9,149 bases of DNA from JAMIFV01 sp035906055 (lineage in GTDB: Bacteria > Pseudomonadota > Alphaproteobacteria > Rickettsiales > JABCZZ01). The position numbers and the translations under genes are program-made. The notes under the pieces are model-generated. The model was not told the origin of the DNA and searched no databases. It saw only the letters and a program-made list of their open reading frames with translations. The DNA is taken from assembly GCA_035906055.1 (NCBI GenBank), contig JAMIFV010000066.1:1-9149 (forward strand). The letters run 5' to 3'. This document shows, piece after piece, positions 1-6,793 of the stretch (positions are counted from its first letter, which is position 1; each line of letters opens with the position of its first letter).

Positions 1-137
1 ACATATAACAGAGCAGAAAATACCTGATAATGGCTGACATTGCGCGGACGGCCAGCGCGGGAGTAATGCGCGGCAATCAATGGTAATATATGCGCATCAA
101 AAAACGACTCGGATACAGGGTAAAAGCGTGGGTTCAT
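1..137 (-). CDS. IS5-family transposase, N-terminal part (runs off the left edge)
   Basis: This is the start of a DDE transposase that would move the element at the left edge. Reading leftwards from the ATG at 137-135, 45 codons are visible, beginning MNPRFYPVSESFF. They include an ILPLIAAHY segment, a GRPR motif and SHYQVFSALLYV, which match the N-terminal DNA-binding region of IS5-type transposases (an L-x-P-L segment, then GRP, then a hydrophobic 'ALLYVLRTG'-like helix). An AGGAG ribosome binding site lies 8 bases before the ATG. The catalytic DDE region is outside the window, so whether the enzyme is intact cannot be judged. The family assignment is recognition by eye from a short segment. 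Confidence 0.7.
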   Translation of the reverse strand, partial: MNPRFYPVSESFFDAHILPLIAAHYSRAGRPRNVSHYQVFSALLY

Positions 138-200
138 ATGATACACTCCTATCTTGGGAGCACTATCACCTAAATCTTAATAATTAACTAACAGTGTCTA
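1..200 (-). mobile_element. IS5-like insertion sequence, transposase-proximal end
   Basis: The transposase start at 137 and its short leader (138 to about 197) form one end of an insertion sequence. The outer boundary is inferred: the barrel-protein frame to the right is open down to 192 and meets a stop at 189-191, and a CTAG at 198-201 fits the YTAR target that IS5-group elements duplicate. The opposite end and the terminal inverted repeats lie outside the window, so the exact border could be off by several bases. Confidence 0.55.
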
Positions 201-770
201 GAGGCACTTCGTGGAGATATTCCAGACCCTCCCGCTCCTGCTACTGTAGCATCCCCTCCCTCTGCCGCCACAACCGCCCCTGCCGCCGCCAGCGCTCCTG
301 AAAAAGAATCAGGAGAATGCTCTGTACTCGCTCCGCTCGGCAGCTATCATGTCACATCTAAAGGCAAGTACGCTTCTGGCTACCAAGGACTTAACCCGGG
401 CATTGGCGCTGCCTGTGAAATTGGAAAGAATCTAGAAGCATTTGGAGTAGTCATCGCTCAAAATAGTTACAACGACCCTACTGCTATGGCAGGTGTTAAT
501 TATACACCACTCAACGCGCAACTAGGCGATTTTAAACTCAACGCAGGCGTTATGGCGGGCGTTGCCTATACTGCCCATGGAAGTTACGCTGAACAGAATC
601 CCAAATTAAGCATTGGAAATCTTACTGCTGTAGCAGGGTTGACCGCATCAGCAGTGCATGAACCTACGGGGCATGGGCTTCAGTTTACCCTTGTTCCGCC
701 CATAGGCAAAAGAGATAATGGTGAAGATAGAGATGGCTATGTGGGAGTCAGCTACCGCAATCGTTTTTAA
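192..770 (+). pseudogene. outer-membrane beta-barrel-like protein, 5' end removed by the IS element
   Basis: The frame ending at 770 is open back to 192, well upstream of the first ATG at 486, and the protein-like sequence runs through that whole stretch. It starts with a Pro/Ala/Thr-rich linker (about 213-300), followed by a domain of short alternating beta-like strands: NPGIGA, NSYNDP, NYTPL, a Gly-rich GVMAGVAY hairpin and a C-terminal YVGVSYRNRF. A final Phe with alternating aromatic/hydrophobic residues is the usual outer-membrane barrel signature. The C-terminal ~95 residues align clearly with the gene at 3381-3998 (NS-NDP, TPL, AGVAYT, AGL-AS, PTG, PP-GK, GYVGV, RF). No start codon, ribosome site or signal peptide is left, because the IS end abuts it. 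The function is unknown; outer-membrane location is inferred. A shorter product from ATG 486 would be only half a barrel and has no clear ribosome site. Confidence 0.6.
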
Positions 771-790
771 GGGGCTTTAACATAGAAGTC

Positions 791-874
791 AGCCCTGAGC
801 GCAGTAGTGGCTCCCTGTAATTTCTGTGCATTCGTCATTCCTGAATTCGCATAGCGAATTTTAGGCTCAGGGCT
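791..874. repeat. inverted repeat enclosing a smaller hairpin
   Basis: AGCCCTGAGC at 791-800 is the exact reverse complement of GCTCAGGGCT at 865-874. Between them sits a second perfect stem, AATTCGC (844-850), loop ATA, GCGAATT (854-860). The right outer arm is also the first part of the dispersed repeat described next. The stretch lies 21 bases after the truncated barrel gene and may act as its transcript end, although no T-run follows. Confidence 0.5.
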
Positions 875-977
875 CATAAACTCTTTCTTACTTTTCCTCT
901 CCCCCTTGAGGGAGAGGACGCGTTTGCCTTGGGTTTAGTTTAGCTAAGCCCTTAGGCAAACCGAGGTGAGGGGGCAT
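862..977. repeat. dispersed palindromic repeat, copy 1 (complete)
   Basis: A block of about 115 bases in the gene-free stretch 771-1101. It contains two stem-loops: CCTCTCCC (896-903) with GGGAGAGG (910-917), and GTTTGCCT (922-929) with AGGCAAAC (954-961). The second stem continues inwards with GGG/CCC and TTAG/CTAA. It ends in a GAGGTGAGGGGG tail (963-974). A second copy lies at 8853-8951. Layout and sequence style resemble the short intergenic palindromic repeats found in many proteobacterial genomes. I see no gene in 771-1101 beyond these repeats. Confidence 0.75.
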
Positions 978-1101
978 TTAAACCCAGCTCCGACGCATTC
1001 TTGTTTACCCGCGCCTGCAGTTGGAAAAAATCAGTCCGGGTGCCTTTAAGAGTTGGAAAAAGTATGGTTAACAAATGCACTCAAACCCGCAGAAAGGAAA
1101 A

Positions 1102-1179
1102 TGGGGCGAATGACGGGGCTCGAACCCGCGACATCCAGAATCACAATCTGGCACTCTAACCAACTGAGCTACATCCGCC
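1102..1179 (-). tRNA. tRNA-His (anticodon GTG)
   Basis: On the - strand the sequence folds as a full cloverleaf. The acceptor stem is GGCGGATG with CATTCGCC, including the extra G at position -1 opposite C73 that is diagnostic of tRNA-His. The anticodon stem CCAGA/TCTGG encloses loop TTGTGAT, giving anticodon GTG, and the T loop is GTTCGAG. The 3' CCA is encoded at 1104-1102. It stands alone, divergent from glnB. Confidence 0.97.
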
Positions 1180-1213
1180 ACGACCTGCACATATAACCTG
1201 AAACAGGGATGCG

Positions 1214-1242
1214 CATAAAAACAGAAAACGCGCAAAGGTCAA
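1214..1242 (-). promoter_or_regulatory. possible promoter of tRNA-His
   Basis: On the - strand, TTGACC (1242-1237) is followed after 17 bases by TTTATG (1219-1214), giving a start about 28 bases before the tRNA. The -35 is good (5 of 6) but the -10 is weak (3 of 6). Spacing and position support it; the call stays tentative. Confidence 0.3.
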
Positions 1243-1368
1243 GCATTGAGTAAAAAAGATTAAACTCAGCCACATATTAGCAGAAAGCTTACGCTTGCAA
1301 CTTAAAAGAAGCGGGAGTAAACATGCAGGGCTGCAAAGCACTTTCAGTTCAAAACACGTGGAGATAAT

Positions 1369-1707
1369 ATGAAGAAAATCGAAGCGATTATCAAACCTTT
1401 CAAGCTTGACGAAGTGAAGGATGCTCTGCAAGAGGTTGGCGTTCAGGGCCTCACGGTTATCGAAGCCAAAGGCTTCGGTCGCCAGAAAGGCCATACCGAA
1501 CTCTACCGTGGCGCAGAGTATGTTGTTGACTTCCTTCCTAAAGTGATCGTCTCGGTCGTGGTGGAAGACAGTCTCGTAGAAAGGGTTATTGAATCTATCT
1601 CCAATGCCGCAAAAACCGGCCGCATCGGCGATGGGAAGATCTTTGTTACCAACGTGGAGCAAGCGATCCGTATCCGTACCGGCGAAAAGGGCAGCGCCGC
1701 CATCTAA
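1369..1707 (+). CDS. glnB: nitrogen regulatory protein PII
   Basis: GlnB is the cytoplasmic trimeric signal protein that senses 2-oxoglutarate and ATP/ADP and, through uridylylation, controls glutamine synthetase adenylylation and NtrB/NtrC. The protein is 112 residues, the usual family length. It has the T-loop signature YRGAEY with the uridylylation Tyr51, and the second PII signature TGRIGDGKIFV at 83-93. The start MKKIEAIIKPFKL is canonical, and GGAG at 1360-1363 sits 5 bases before the ATG. It lies 78 bases ahead of glnA on the same strand, the usual glnBA pair. GlnB is preferred over the paralogue GlnK because of this coupling to glnA rather than to amtB. Confidence 0.96.
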   Translation: MKKIEAIIKPFKLDEVKDALQEVGVQGLTVIEAKGFGRQKGHTELYRGAEYVVDFLPKVIVSVVVEDSLVERVIESISNAAKTGRIGDGKIFVTNVEQAIRIRTGEKGSAAI

Positions 1708-1785
1708 ATAATTATCATAAAAAATGCCCACACGAAGGGGCAGGAACAATTTTTATCAACAAAACAAGGTAATTAGGAAAGAGTT

Positions 1786-3213
1786 ATGGCTGAGAAAGAA
1801 AAGTCTGACCCCATCAGCAACGTATTCAAGCTCATTAAAGAGCACGGTATCCAGTTCGTGGATTTCCGTTTCACCGATCCGCGCGGCAAATGGCAGCATA
1901 CCGCCTACTCCGCCAAGAAGATCGACAAGGCAACCTTTGAAGACGGCATCATGTTCGACGGTTCTTCCATCGCGGGCTGGAAATCCATCAACGAATCCGA
2001 CATGATCCTCATGCCGGACGCCACCACCGCCTTCATCGACCCGTTCGCAGCGCAGCCCACCCTCATTATCTTCTGCGACGTTGTAGAACCCTCCACCGGC
2101 CAGTTCTATGGCCGCGACCCCCGTTCCACCGCCAAGCGCGCCGAAAAGCACCTTGCCTTCACCGGCATAGGCGATACGGCTTACTTCGGCCCCGAACTCG
2201 AATTCTTCGTGTTCGACGACGTGCGCTACAAGGTCGGCATGAACGAAGGTTTCTACTCGCTGGATTCCGAAGAATCCCCGCACAACACCAGCAGGCAGTA
2301 TGAAACCGGCAATATGGGCCACCGCCCCGGCGTAAAGGGCGGCTACTTCCCCGTTCAGCCTGTTGATTCGCTCTCCGACATGCGCGCTGAAATGATCACC
2401 ACGCTCGACAGCGTAGGCATCAGCGGCGTGCTGCACCACCACGAGGTAGCTCCCGGCCAGTGTGAACTCGGTTTCGACTTCAGCACCATGACCGCCACCG
2501 CCGACAACGTACAGAAGTACAAGTATGTTGTGCATAACGTGGCGCATTCCTACGGCAAGTCCGTAACCTTCATGCCCAAGCCCATTTCCGGCGATAACGG
2601 CTCCGGCATGCACACCCACCAGTCCCTGTGGAAAAGCGGCAAGCCGCTCTTCGCAGGCAACGGCTATGCTGACCTGTCCGAAACCTGCCTCTACTACATC
2701 GGCGGCATCATCAAGCACGCAAAAGCCCTTAACGCGTTCACCAACGCATCCACCAACAGCTACAAGCGCCTGATCCCGGGCTTTGAAGCTCCGGTGCTGC
2801 TGGCGTACTCTTCACGCAACCGTTCGGCGTCCATCCGCATCCCGTATGTGGCTAGCCCGAAAGGCAAGCGCATCGAAGTGCGCTTCCCCGACCCCACCGC
2901 GAACCCCTATTACGCGTTCGCAGCCATGATGATGGCGGGCCTCGACGGCATTGAGAACAAGATCCACCCCGGCGATGCGATGGACAAGAACCTCTATGAC
3001 CTGCCGCCTGAAGAACTTAAGAACGTTCCGACGGTTTCCGGTTCCCTGCGCGGTTCGCTCGAAGCGCTTTCGGCTGACCGCGCCTTCCTCAAGAAGGGCG
3101 ACGTGTTTACCGACGACCAGATCGATTCCTATATCGACCTGAAAATGGAAGAAGTCTACAAGTGGGAACATACACCCGCTCCTGTAGAATTCCAGATGTA
3201 CTACAGCGTTTGA
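1786..3213 (+). CDS. glnA: glutamine synthetase, type I
   Basis: The enzyme joins ammonia to glutamate using ATP to make glutamine, working as a cytoplasmic dodecamer. At 475 residues it has the usual GSI length. Visible motifs are the N-terminal signature MFDGSSIAGW (56-65), the ATP-binding KPISGDNGSGMH (265-276), the NRSASIRIP region, and NLYDLPPEE with Tyr404, the equivalent of the adenylylated tyrosine of GSI-beta enzymes. It should therefore be regulated by GlnE-type adenylylation under PII control. AGGAAAG lies just before the ATG. It follows glnB by 78 bases and is closed by a strong terminator, so the pair is probably one unit. No abnormal feature is seen. Confidence 0.98.
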   Translation: MAEKEKSDPISNVFKLIKEHGIQFVDFRFTDPRGKWQHTAYSAKKIDKATFEDGIMFDGSSIAGWKSINESDMILMPDATTAFIDPFAAQPTLIIFCDVVEPSTGQFYGRDPRSTAKRAEKHLAFTGIGDTAYFGPELEFFVFDDVRYKVGMNEGFYSLDSEESPHNTSRQYETGNMGHRPGVKGGYFPVQPVDSLSDMRAEMITTLDSVGISGVLHHHEVAPGQCELGFDFSTMTATADNVQKYKYVVHNVAHSYGKSVTFMPKPISGDNGSGMHTHQSLWKSGKPLFAGNGYADLSETCLYYIGGIIKHAKALNAFTNASTNSYKRLIPGFEAPVLLAYSSRNRSASIRIPYVASPKGKRIEVRFPDPTANPYYAFAAMMMAGLDGIENKIHPGDAMDKNLYDLPPEELKNVPTVSGSLRGSLEALSADRAFLKKGDVFTDDQIDSYIDLKMEEVYKWEHTPAPVEFQMYYSV

Positions 3214-3242
3214 TCCTTCTGGGTTAATGAACAAAACGCGAA

Positions 3243-3279
3243 AAACGCCCGGTGTTTCCACCGGGCGTTTGTTTGTTTT
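3243..3279 (+). terminator. intrinsic terminator of glnBA
   Basis: A perfect 12-bp stem, AAACGCCCGGTG (3243-3254) with CACCGGGCGTTT (3259-3270), encloses a 4-base loop and is followed by a T-rich run to 3279. It begins 30 bases after the glnA stop codon. Confidence 0.93.
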
Positions 3280-3344
3280 ACAAGCACTTAACGCTGAAAT
3301 AAAAAATTCATATTTATTAGATACCTAAAGCTCACGGCCATATT

Positions 3345-3350
3345 TATAAT
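3345..3350 (+). promoter_or_regulatory. -10 box of a probable promoter for the barrel gene
   Basis: A perfect TATAAT at 3345-3350, in A+T-rich DNA downstream of the glnA terminator, would start transcription near 3357, about 24 bases before the ATG at 3381. No convincing -35 hexamer exists 16-18 bases upstream, so it may need an activator or be weak. Confidence 0.4.
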
Positions 3351-3380
3351 ACAGACATCCGTAATGTATTTTAATTCCCT

Positions 3381-3998
3381 ATGAGCGAAGAGCAAGAAAA
3401 GCCCGCAGATGTTGCTAAACTTGTCAGGTCGCTTGCTCTGGGCGATAGCCTCAAATTCCCATCTGATACAATGGGAAACATTTCCTTAAGCACTGGCCAC
3501 AACTATGGCTTTAATAACGTCAGGCTTTCAGCAGAAGTCACACCGCCCGGCTCTTCTGCTATCAGCCCCATATATATAGACGTGCCCAGCACCAGTATTA
3601 ACTTGAATACTAAAGGCACACGTATTGCAGATTTTCATAATCTCGGTCTTGGGCTCAGCACTCCGCTGACTTCTAATACCAAAGCTTTCGTTATCGGTTA
3701 CAAGAACAGTCATAATGACCCTACCCTTGCCGTAGGCGCAATGGTGACACCGCTGAAATATCAAATAGTAAACGTAGATAGCAGCTATGGCTTAACCGCT
3801 GGCGTAGCCTACACCAAAGACGGCAACGATACCGATGTCACTCCTAACTTAAACGCAGGAAAATTAACAGTCATTGCAGGCCTGATAGCAAGCTTTAAGC
3901 ATGTGCCAACCGGCCAAAACCTGCAAGTGCAGGTGCTTCCTCCCCTTGGCAAAGAGGGAATCGGCTATGTCGGCGTAACTAGCAATCACCGCTTTTAA
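3381..3998 (+). CDS. predicted outer-membrane beta-barrel-like protein, paralogue of the gene at 192-770
   Basis: A 205-residue protein of unknown function. The C-terminal half (about 83-205) reads as short amphipathic strands with tight turns: LGLGLSTPL, FVIGYKNSHNDP (103-114), VTPL (122-125), TAGVAYT (139-145), VIAGLIAS, QVQVLPPLG and a final YVGVTSNHRF ending in Phe. It shares these blocks with the truncated gene at 192-770. The N-terminal 80 residues are Ser/Thr/Pro-rich and not alike. Odd points: there is no signal peptide, no clear ribosome site before the ATG, and an in-frame stop at 3372-3374 rules out a longer start. The 5' end may therefore have been lost, or export may not be Sec-dependent. 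Its base composition is more A+T-rich than the flanking glnA. Outer-membrane location is inferred from the strand pattern and terminal Phe only. Confidence 0.65.
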   Translation: MSEEQEKPADVAKLVRSLALGDSLKFPSDTMGNISLSTGHNYGFNNVRLSAEVTPPGSSAISPIYIDVPSTSINLNTKGTRIADFHNLGLGLSTPLTSNTKAFVIGYKNSHNDPTLAVGAMVTPLKYQIVNVDSSYGLTAGVAYTKDGNDTDVTPNLNAGKLTVIAGLIASFKHVPTGQNLQVQVLPPLGKEGIGYVGVTSNHRF

Positions 3999-4001
3999 AC
4001 T

Positions 4002-4043
4002 CTATTGCCCAAGACACCACAGCATAATGGCCTACTGCACATG
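4002..4043 (-). pseudogene. displaced 3' tail of an argF gene (14 codons)
   Basis: Read on the - strand, these 42 bases match the last 42 bases of argF (4692-4651) at 36 positions without a gap, ending exactly at the TAG stop codon. The translation is HVQ-stop-AIMLWCLGQ-stop against HVQKAIMLWCLGK-stop in argF. Two of the changes are synonymous (GCC/GCT for Ala and CTT/TTG for Leu). Homology stops at the stop codon on one side and just upstream of the His codon on the other. It lies 3 bases from the stop of the convergent barrel gene and 36 bases beyond the 188-residue gene. Confidence 0.8.
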
Positions 4044-4079
4044 AGGCAGCGCTATAACCTTAAAATCAACAGGCTTTTA

Positions 4080-4646
4080 TTACAGGCGTCGTACATCCCT
4101 GCCAGATTGGAGTCCGTCAAACACCGTTATGCCGTGGCCTTTGAATTGCTTTCCTATTTCTTCGACAACTTTCTTATCCGGCGTAAAAAGATAGAATAGT
4201 ATCTTATGATCGCCCTGCTCGCAAAAGTAGCCATCTTCTCCGGCATAGGGGGTATAAGTGACTGAGGGCTTCACCGCAGCATCAAAGGGTATATTCGCAA
4301 TGCTTACTTTCTTCTGCCCGCTGCCTGAGAGATCGTATATTTTACGATACTTGAGTTTCTGATCGCTCCCCATCCGCCTGAGCAACTCCAGCATCAGCCC
4401 GTTTACATCCCCGTGCAATGTTTTCAGGGCTTCTGGATTGGCATGAGCATCATTGCATTCTACCCGCAAACGCATGCAATAGCCCCCGGGCGGCACCAAA
4501 ACAGAACTGTTAGCGAAGGTATTAATGAGTATCGGCTCTTCCATAAATGCCGTGCAGGCATTCACTTCCTTGCCAGGCACCGATTTGCGACAGGATTCCT
4601 TGATACGGTTAACGTAAGTTTCAATAACGCCGGGAGTCTCTTCCAT
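4080..4646 (-). CDS. unrecognised 188-residue protein, fourth gene of the argD-argF block
   Basis: I do not recognise this family. The chosen start is the ATG at 4646-4644 (MEETPGVIETY). It lies 4 bases after the argF stop and has AGGTG overlapping that junction, which suggests translational coupling; a longer frame from 4691 would overlap the argF end and has no better signal. The protein is soluble in appearance, with no signal peptide or membrane segment. It has five Cys residues spread through it, a Cys-containing N-terminal helix region, a VPPGGYCMRLRVEC segment near the middle, and a mixed alpha/beta C-terminal half rich in Lys, Asp and Gly. In many alphaproteobacteria the place after argF is taken by hslO; this is not HslO (no CxC/CxxC zinc motif). 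It is bracketed by the true argF tail and the decayed one at 4002-4043. Confidence 0.7.
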   Translation of the reverse strand: MEETPGVIETYVNRIKESCRKSVPGKEVNACTAFMEEPILINTFANSSVLVPPGGYCMRLRVECNDAHANPEALKTLHGDVNGLMLELLRRMGSDQKLKYRKIYDLSGSGQKKVSIANIPFDAAVKPSVTYTPYAGEDGYFCEQGDHKILFYLFTPDKKVVEEIGKQFKGHGITVFDGLQSGRDVRRL

Positions 4647-4650
4647 ACAC

Positions 4651-5556
4651 CTACTTCCCCAAACACCACAGCATAATAGCCTTCTGCACATGCAGGCGGT
4701 TTTCCGCTTCGTCCCACACCACGGACTGCGGCCCGTCGATCACGTCATCGGTCACTTCCTCACCGCGATGCGCTGGCAGGCAATGCATGAACACAGCGTC
4801 TGTAGCGGCCAGTTTCATGAGCTCGGCATTCACCTGGTAAGGCGCCAGCAGCGCCTTGCGCGGCTCTGCATCAAGATCCCCCATGGAAACCCATGTATCC
4901 GTCACGACAAGGTCAGCGCCTTTCACGGCAGCCTGCGGGGTGGGTTCAATGCGGACATCGGCCTTGTGCTTCTTTGCCCAGTCGATCACCTGCGTATCTG
5001 GCGACAGTTCAAGCGGTGTGGAAATCGCCAGCGTAAAACCGAAACGCTGCGCCGCCTCAATGAAAGACGTGCACACATTGTTGCCATCTCCCACCCAGGC
5101 CACGCGCCTGCCGGTAACGGAACCGCGCTGCTCTTCGTAGGTCATGATATCTGCCATGATCTGGCAGGGATGCGAAAAATCCGTGAGGCCGTTGATGACA
5201 GGCACGCTGGAATAGCGCGCCAGCTCCTGTAGCATTTCATGGCTGTGGCAACGCAGCATGATGATATCCACATAGCGCGAAAGCACGCGCGCCGTATCAG
5301 CGATCGTCTCCCCCCGCCCTATCTGCGTTTCACGCCCGCTCAGGAACAACGCGTGACCGCCCAGCTCCGTCATGCCCGCTTCAAACGATACACGCGTGCG
5401 GGTAGAGTTCTTTTCAAAGATCATCGCCAGCTGATGCCCGGCCAGCAACGGCGTGAACTGCTTCGTCCTGCGCTCTTTTTTTAACTGGTGCGCACGGGCG
5501 AGTATCCCTTTGAGGGTATCGGCGTCTAACCGGGTGAGATCAAGAAAATGCTTCAT
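4651..5556 (-). CDS. argF: ornithine carbamoyltransferase
   Basis: It transfers the carbamoyl group of carbamoyl phosphate to ornithine, giving citrulline in arginine synthesis; cytoplasmic trimer. From the ATG at 5556 it has 301 residues, the family length. The motifs are all present: carbamoyl-phosphate site STRTR (51-55), HPCQ (129-132), the ornithine-binding SMG loop (224-226) and HCLPAHRGEE (258-267). The start MKHFLDLTRL is preferred to the ATG six bases earlier, because AGGGA then lies 6 bases upstream and the ATG overlaps the argD stop as ATGA. This indicates coupling with argD. Its last 14 codons are duplicated at 4002-4043. Confidence 0.97.
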   Translation of the reverse strand: MKHFLDLTRLDADTLKGILARAHQLKKERRTKQFTPLLAGHQLAMIFEKNSTRTRVSFEAGMTELGGHALFLSGRETQIGRGETIADTARVLSRYVDIIMLRCHSHEMLQELARYSSVPVINGLTDFSHPCQIMADIMTYEEQRGSVTGRRVAWVGDGNNVCTSFIEAAQRFGFTLAISTPLELSPDTQVIDWAKKHKADVRIEPTPQAAVKGADLVVTDTWVSMGDLDAEPRKALLAPYQVNAELMKLAATDAVFMHCLPAHRGEEVTDDVIDGPQSVVWDEAENRLHVQKAIMLWCLGK

Positions 5557-6734
5557 TTCCATTCCCTGCAGGTTGTGAGGATCGCATGCTCCGCTTCCGT
5601 GATATGCTCTGCGCTTAGAATCAGCGGCGGCACTAAACGGATAATGCTGTCGCCGGACGCCGCGACCGCCAGCATGCTTTGCCTGCGTAGCGCGGTTACA
5701 AATTCCTGCGGGTTTACTTTAACCTGCAGGCCAAGCATCAGGCCGATTCCGCGCACTTCACCGAATATGGCGGGATACGCCCCCGCAACACGTACAAGCA
5801 TATCACGCAGCGCCATGCCTGCGTTTTCGACGCTTTGCATGAAACCTTCCGCCATAATAATGTCGAGCACGGCATTGCCAGCCGCCATTGCCAGCGGATT
5901 GCCGCCATACGTGCCGCCATGTGAACCTTTGGTCATGCCTTCTGCCGCTTTGGCCGCGGCAAGGCATGCGCCCAGTGGAAACCCGCCCCCGATACCTTTT
6001 GCGATAGAGCAGATATCCGGCGTAATGCCCGCATGCTCAAACGCGAACAATTTACCTGTGCGCCCCATGCCGCACTGCACTTCGTCGAGGAACAGGAGCA
6101 GGCCGTGTTCGTCAGCCAGCGTGCGCACCGCGCGAAGATAATCGTTATCGTGCGCCCGGATGCCACCTTCTCCCTGCACCACTTCCAGCAATATGCCGCC
6201 CGTCTGCGCGGTTACGGCAGCCCGCATCGCGTCGATGTTGTGGAATTCCACCTGCGTGAACCCTTCCAGCAGCGGTGCGCAGCCTTCCGTGGCGCGGGGA
6301 TTCCTGCCCGCTGAAATGCAGGCCAGCGTGCGCCCGTGGAAACCACCTTTTACCGTGATGATCTCCGGGCGCGGCGCGCCTTTCATCGCATGATAGCGGC
6401 GAATCATCTTGATGCCGCATTCCACCGCTTCTGCGCCGGAATTGGTGAAGAATACACGGTCGGCAAAACTGTGGCTGGCAAGCCGCGTTGCTAGGCGCTC
6501 ATTGCCTTCGGTGCGGTAAAGGTTGGAGCAGTGCCACAATTTAGCGGCCTGCGCCTGCAACGCTTTCACCAGATGCGGGTGGCAATGGCCAAGCGCGTTG
6601 ACGGCGATACCCGCCGCAAAATCAAGATAGCGCCTGCCCTGCCCGTCGAACAGGTACGCCCCTTCCCCGCGCGTCATCATGACATCGGCACGGTTATAGA
6701 CCGGAAGCAGGGAATCTGGGGATGTGTTACTCAC
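5553..6734 (-). CDS. argD: acetylornithine aminotransferase
   Basis: A PLP enzyme that moves an amino group from glutamate to N-acetylglutamate semialdehyde to form N-acetylornithine; many members also serve as succinyldiaminopimelate aminotransferase in lysine synthesis. It has 393 residues. Visible are NSGAEA (98-103), GFHGRT (131-136), EVVQGEGG (184-191), LDEVQCGMGRTG (216-227) and the PLP lysine in SIAKGIGGGFPLGA (Lys246). Translation starts at a GTG (6734-6732) with a weak AGG before it; MSNTSPDSLLPVYNRAD then aligns well with the normal family N-terminus. The gene overlaps argF by 4 bases and has its own promoter. Confidence 0.97.
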   Translation of the reverse strand: MSNTSPDSLLPVYNRADVMMTRGEGAYLFDGQGRRYLDFAAGIAVNALGHCHPHLVKALQAQAAKLWHCSNLYRTEGNERLATRLASHSFADRVFFTNSGAEAVECGIKMIRRYHAMKGAPRPEIITVKGGFHGRTLACISAGRNPRATEGCAPLLEGFTQVEFHNIDAMRAAVTAQTGGILLEVVQGEGGIRAHDNDYLRAVRTLADEHGLLLFLDEVQCGMGRTGKLFAFEHAGITPDICSIAKGIGGGFPLGACLAAAKAAEGMTKGSHGGTYGGNPLAMAAGNAVLDIIMAEGFMQSVENAGMALRDMLVRVAGAYPAIFGEVRGIGLMLGLQVKVNPQEFVTALRRQSMLAVAASGDSIIRLVPPLILSAEHITEAEHAILTTCREWK

Positions 6735-6760
6735 GCCTGTACTTAAGCTATAAAACGCGG

Positions 6761-6789
6761 ATTATCAGGTTTAACCTTTATGTTGTCAA
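6761..6789 (-). promoter_or_regulatory. promoter of the argD-argF operon
   Basis: On the - strand, a perfect TTGACA (6789-6784) is followed after exactly 17 bases by GATAAT (6766-6761, 5 of 6). The start point would be near 6754, about 20 bases ahead of the argD GTG. It fits entirely in the 59-base gap after the upstream gene, so argD-argF can be transcribed independently of it. I see no operator palindrome overlapping it. Confidence 0.8.
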
Positions 6790-6793
6790 CAGG

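Noticed and set aside
862..977. A CRISPR array or attenuator made of the repeat hairpins
   Set aside because: Only one unit at each location, no spacers, and the copies are 8 kb apart.
1256..1368. A sigma54 or sigma70 promoter upstream of glnB
   Set aside because: No GG-N10-GC sigma54 element is seen; the best sigma70 candidate (TTGCAA, 17 bases, TAAACA) has a poor -10. A promoter must exist here but I cannot place it.
1725..1742. A TGCCC/GGGCA hairpin between glnB and glnA
   Set aside because: Only 5 base pairs with an 8-base loop, and the T-run is displaced; too weak to call an attenuator or terminator.
1756..2718. A long (320-codon) open frame antisense to glnA
   Set aside because: glnA is unmistakable on the other strand; its G/C-ending codons keep this antisense frame open. 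No ribosome site or family resemblance.
4005..4199. A + strand open frame of 64 residues
   Set aside because: It is the antisense of the argF tail remnant and the end of the 188-residue gene; no ribosome site.
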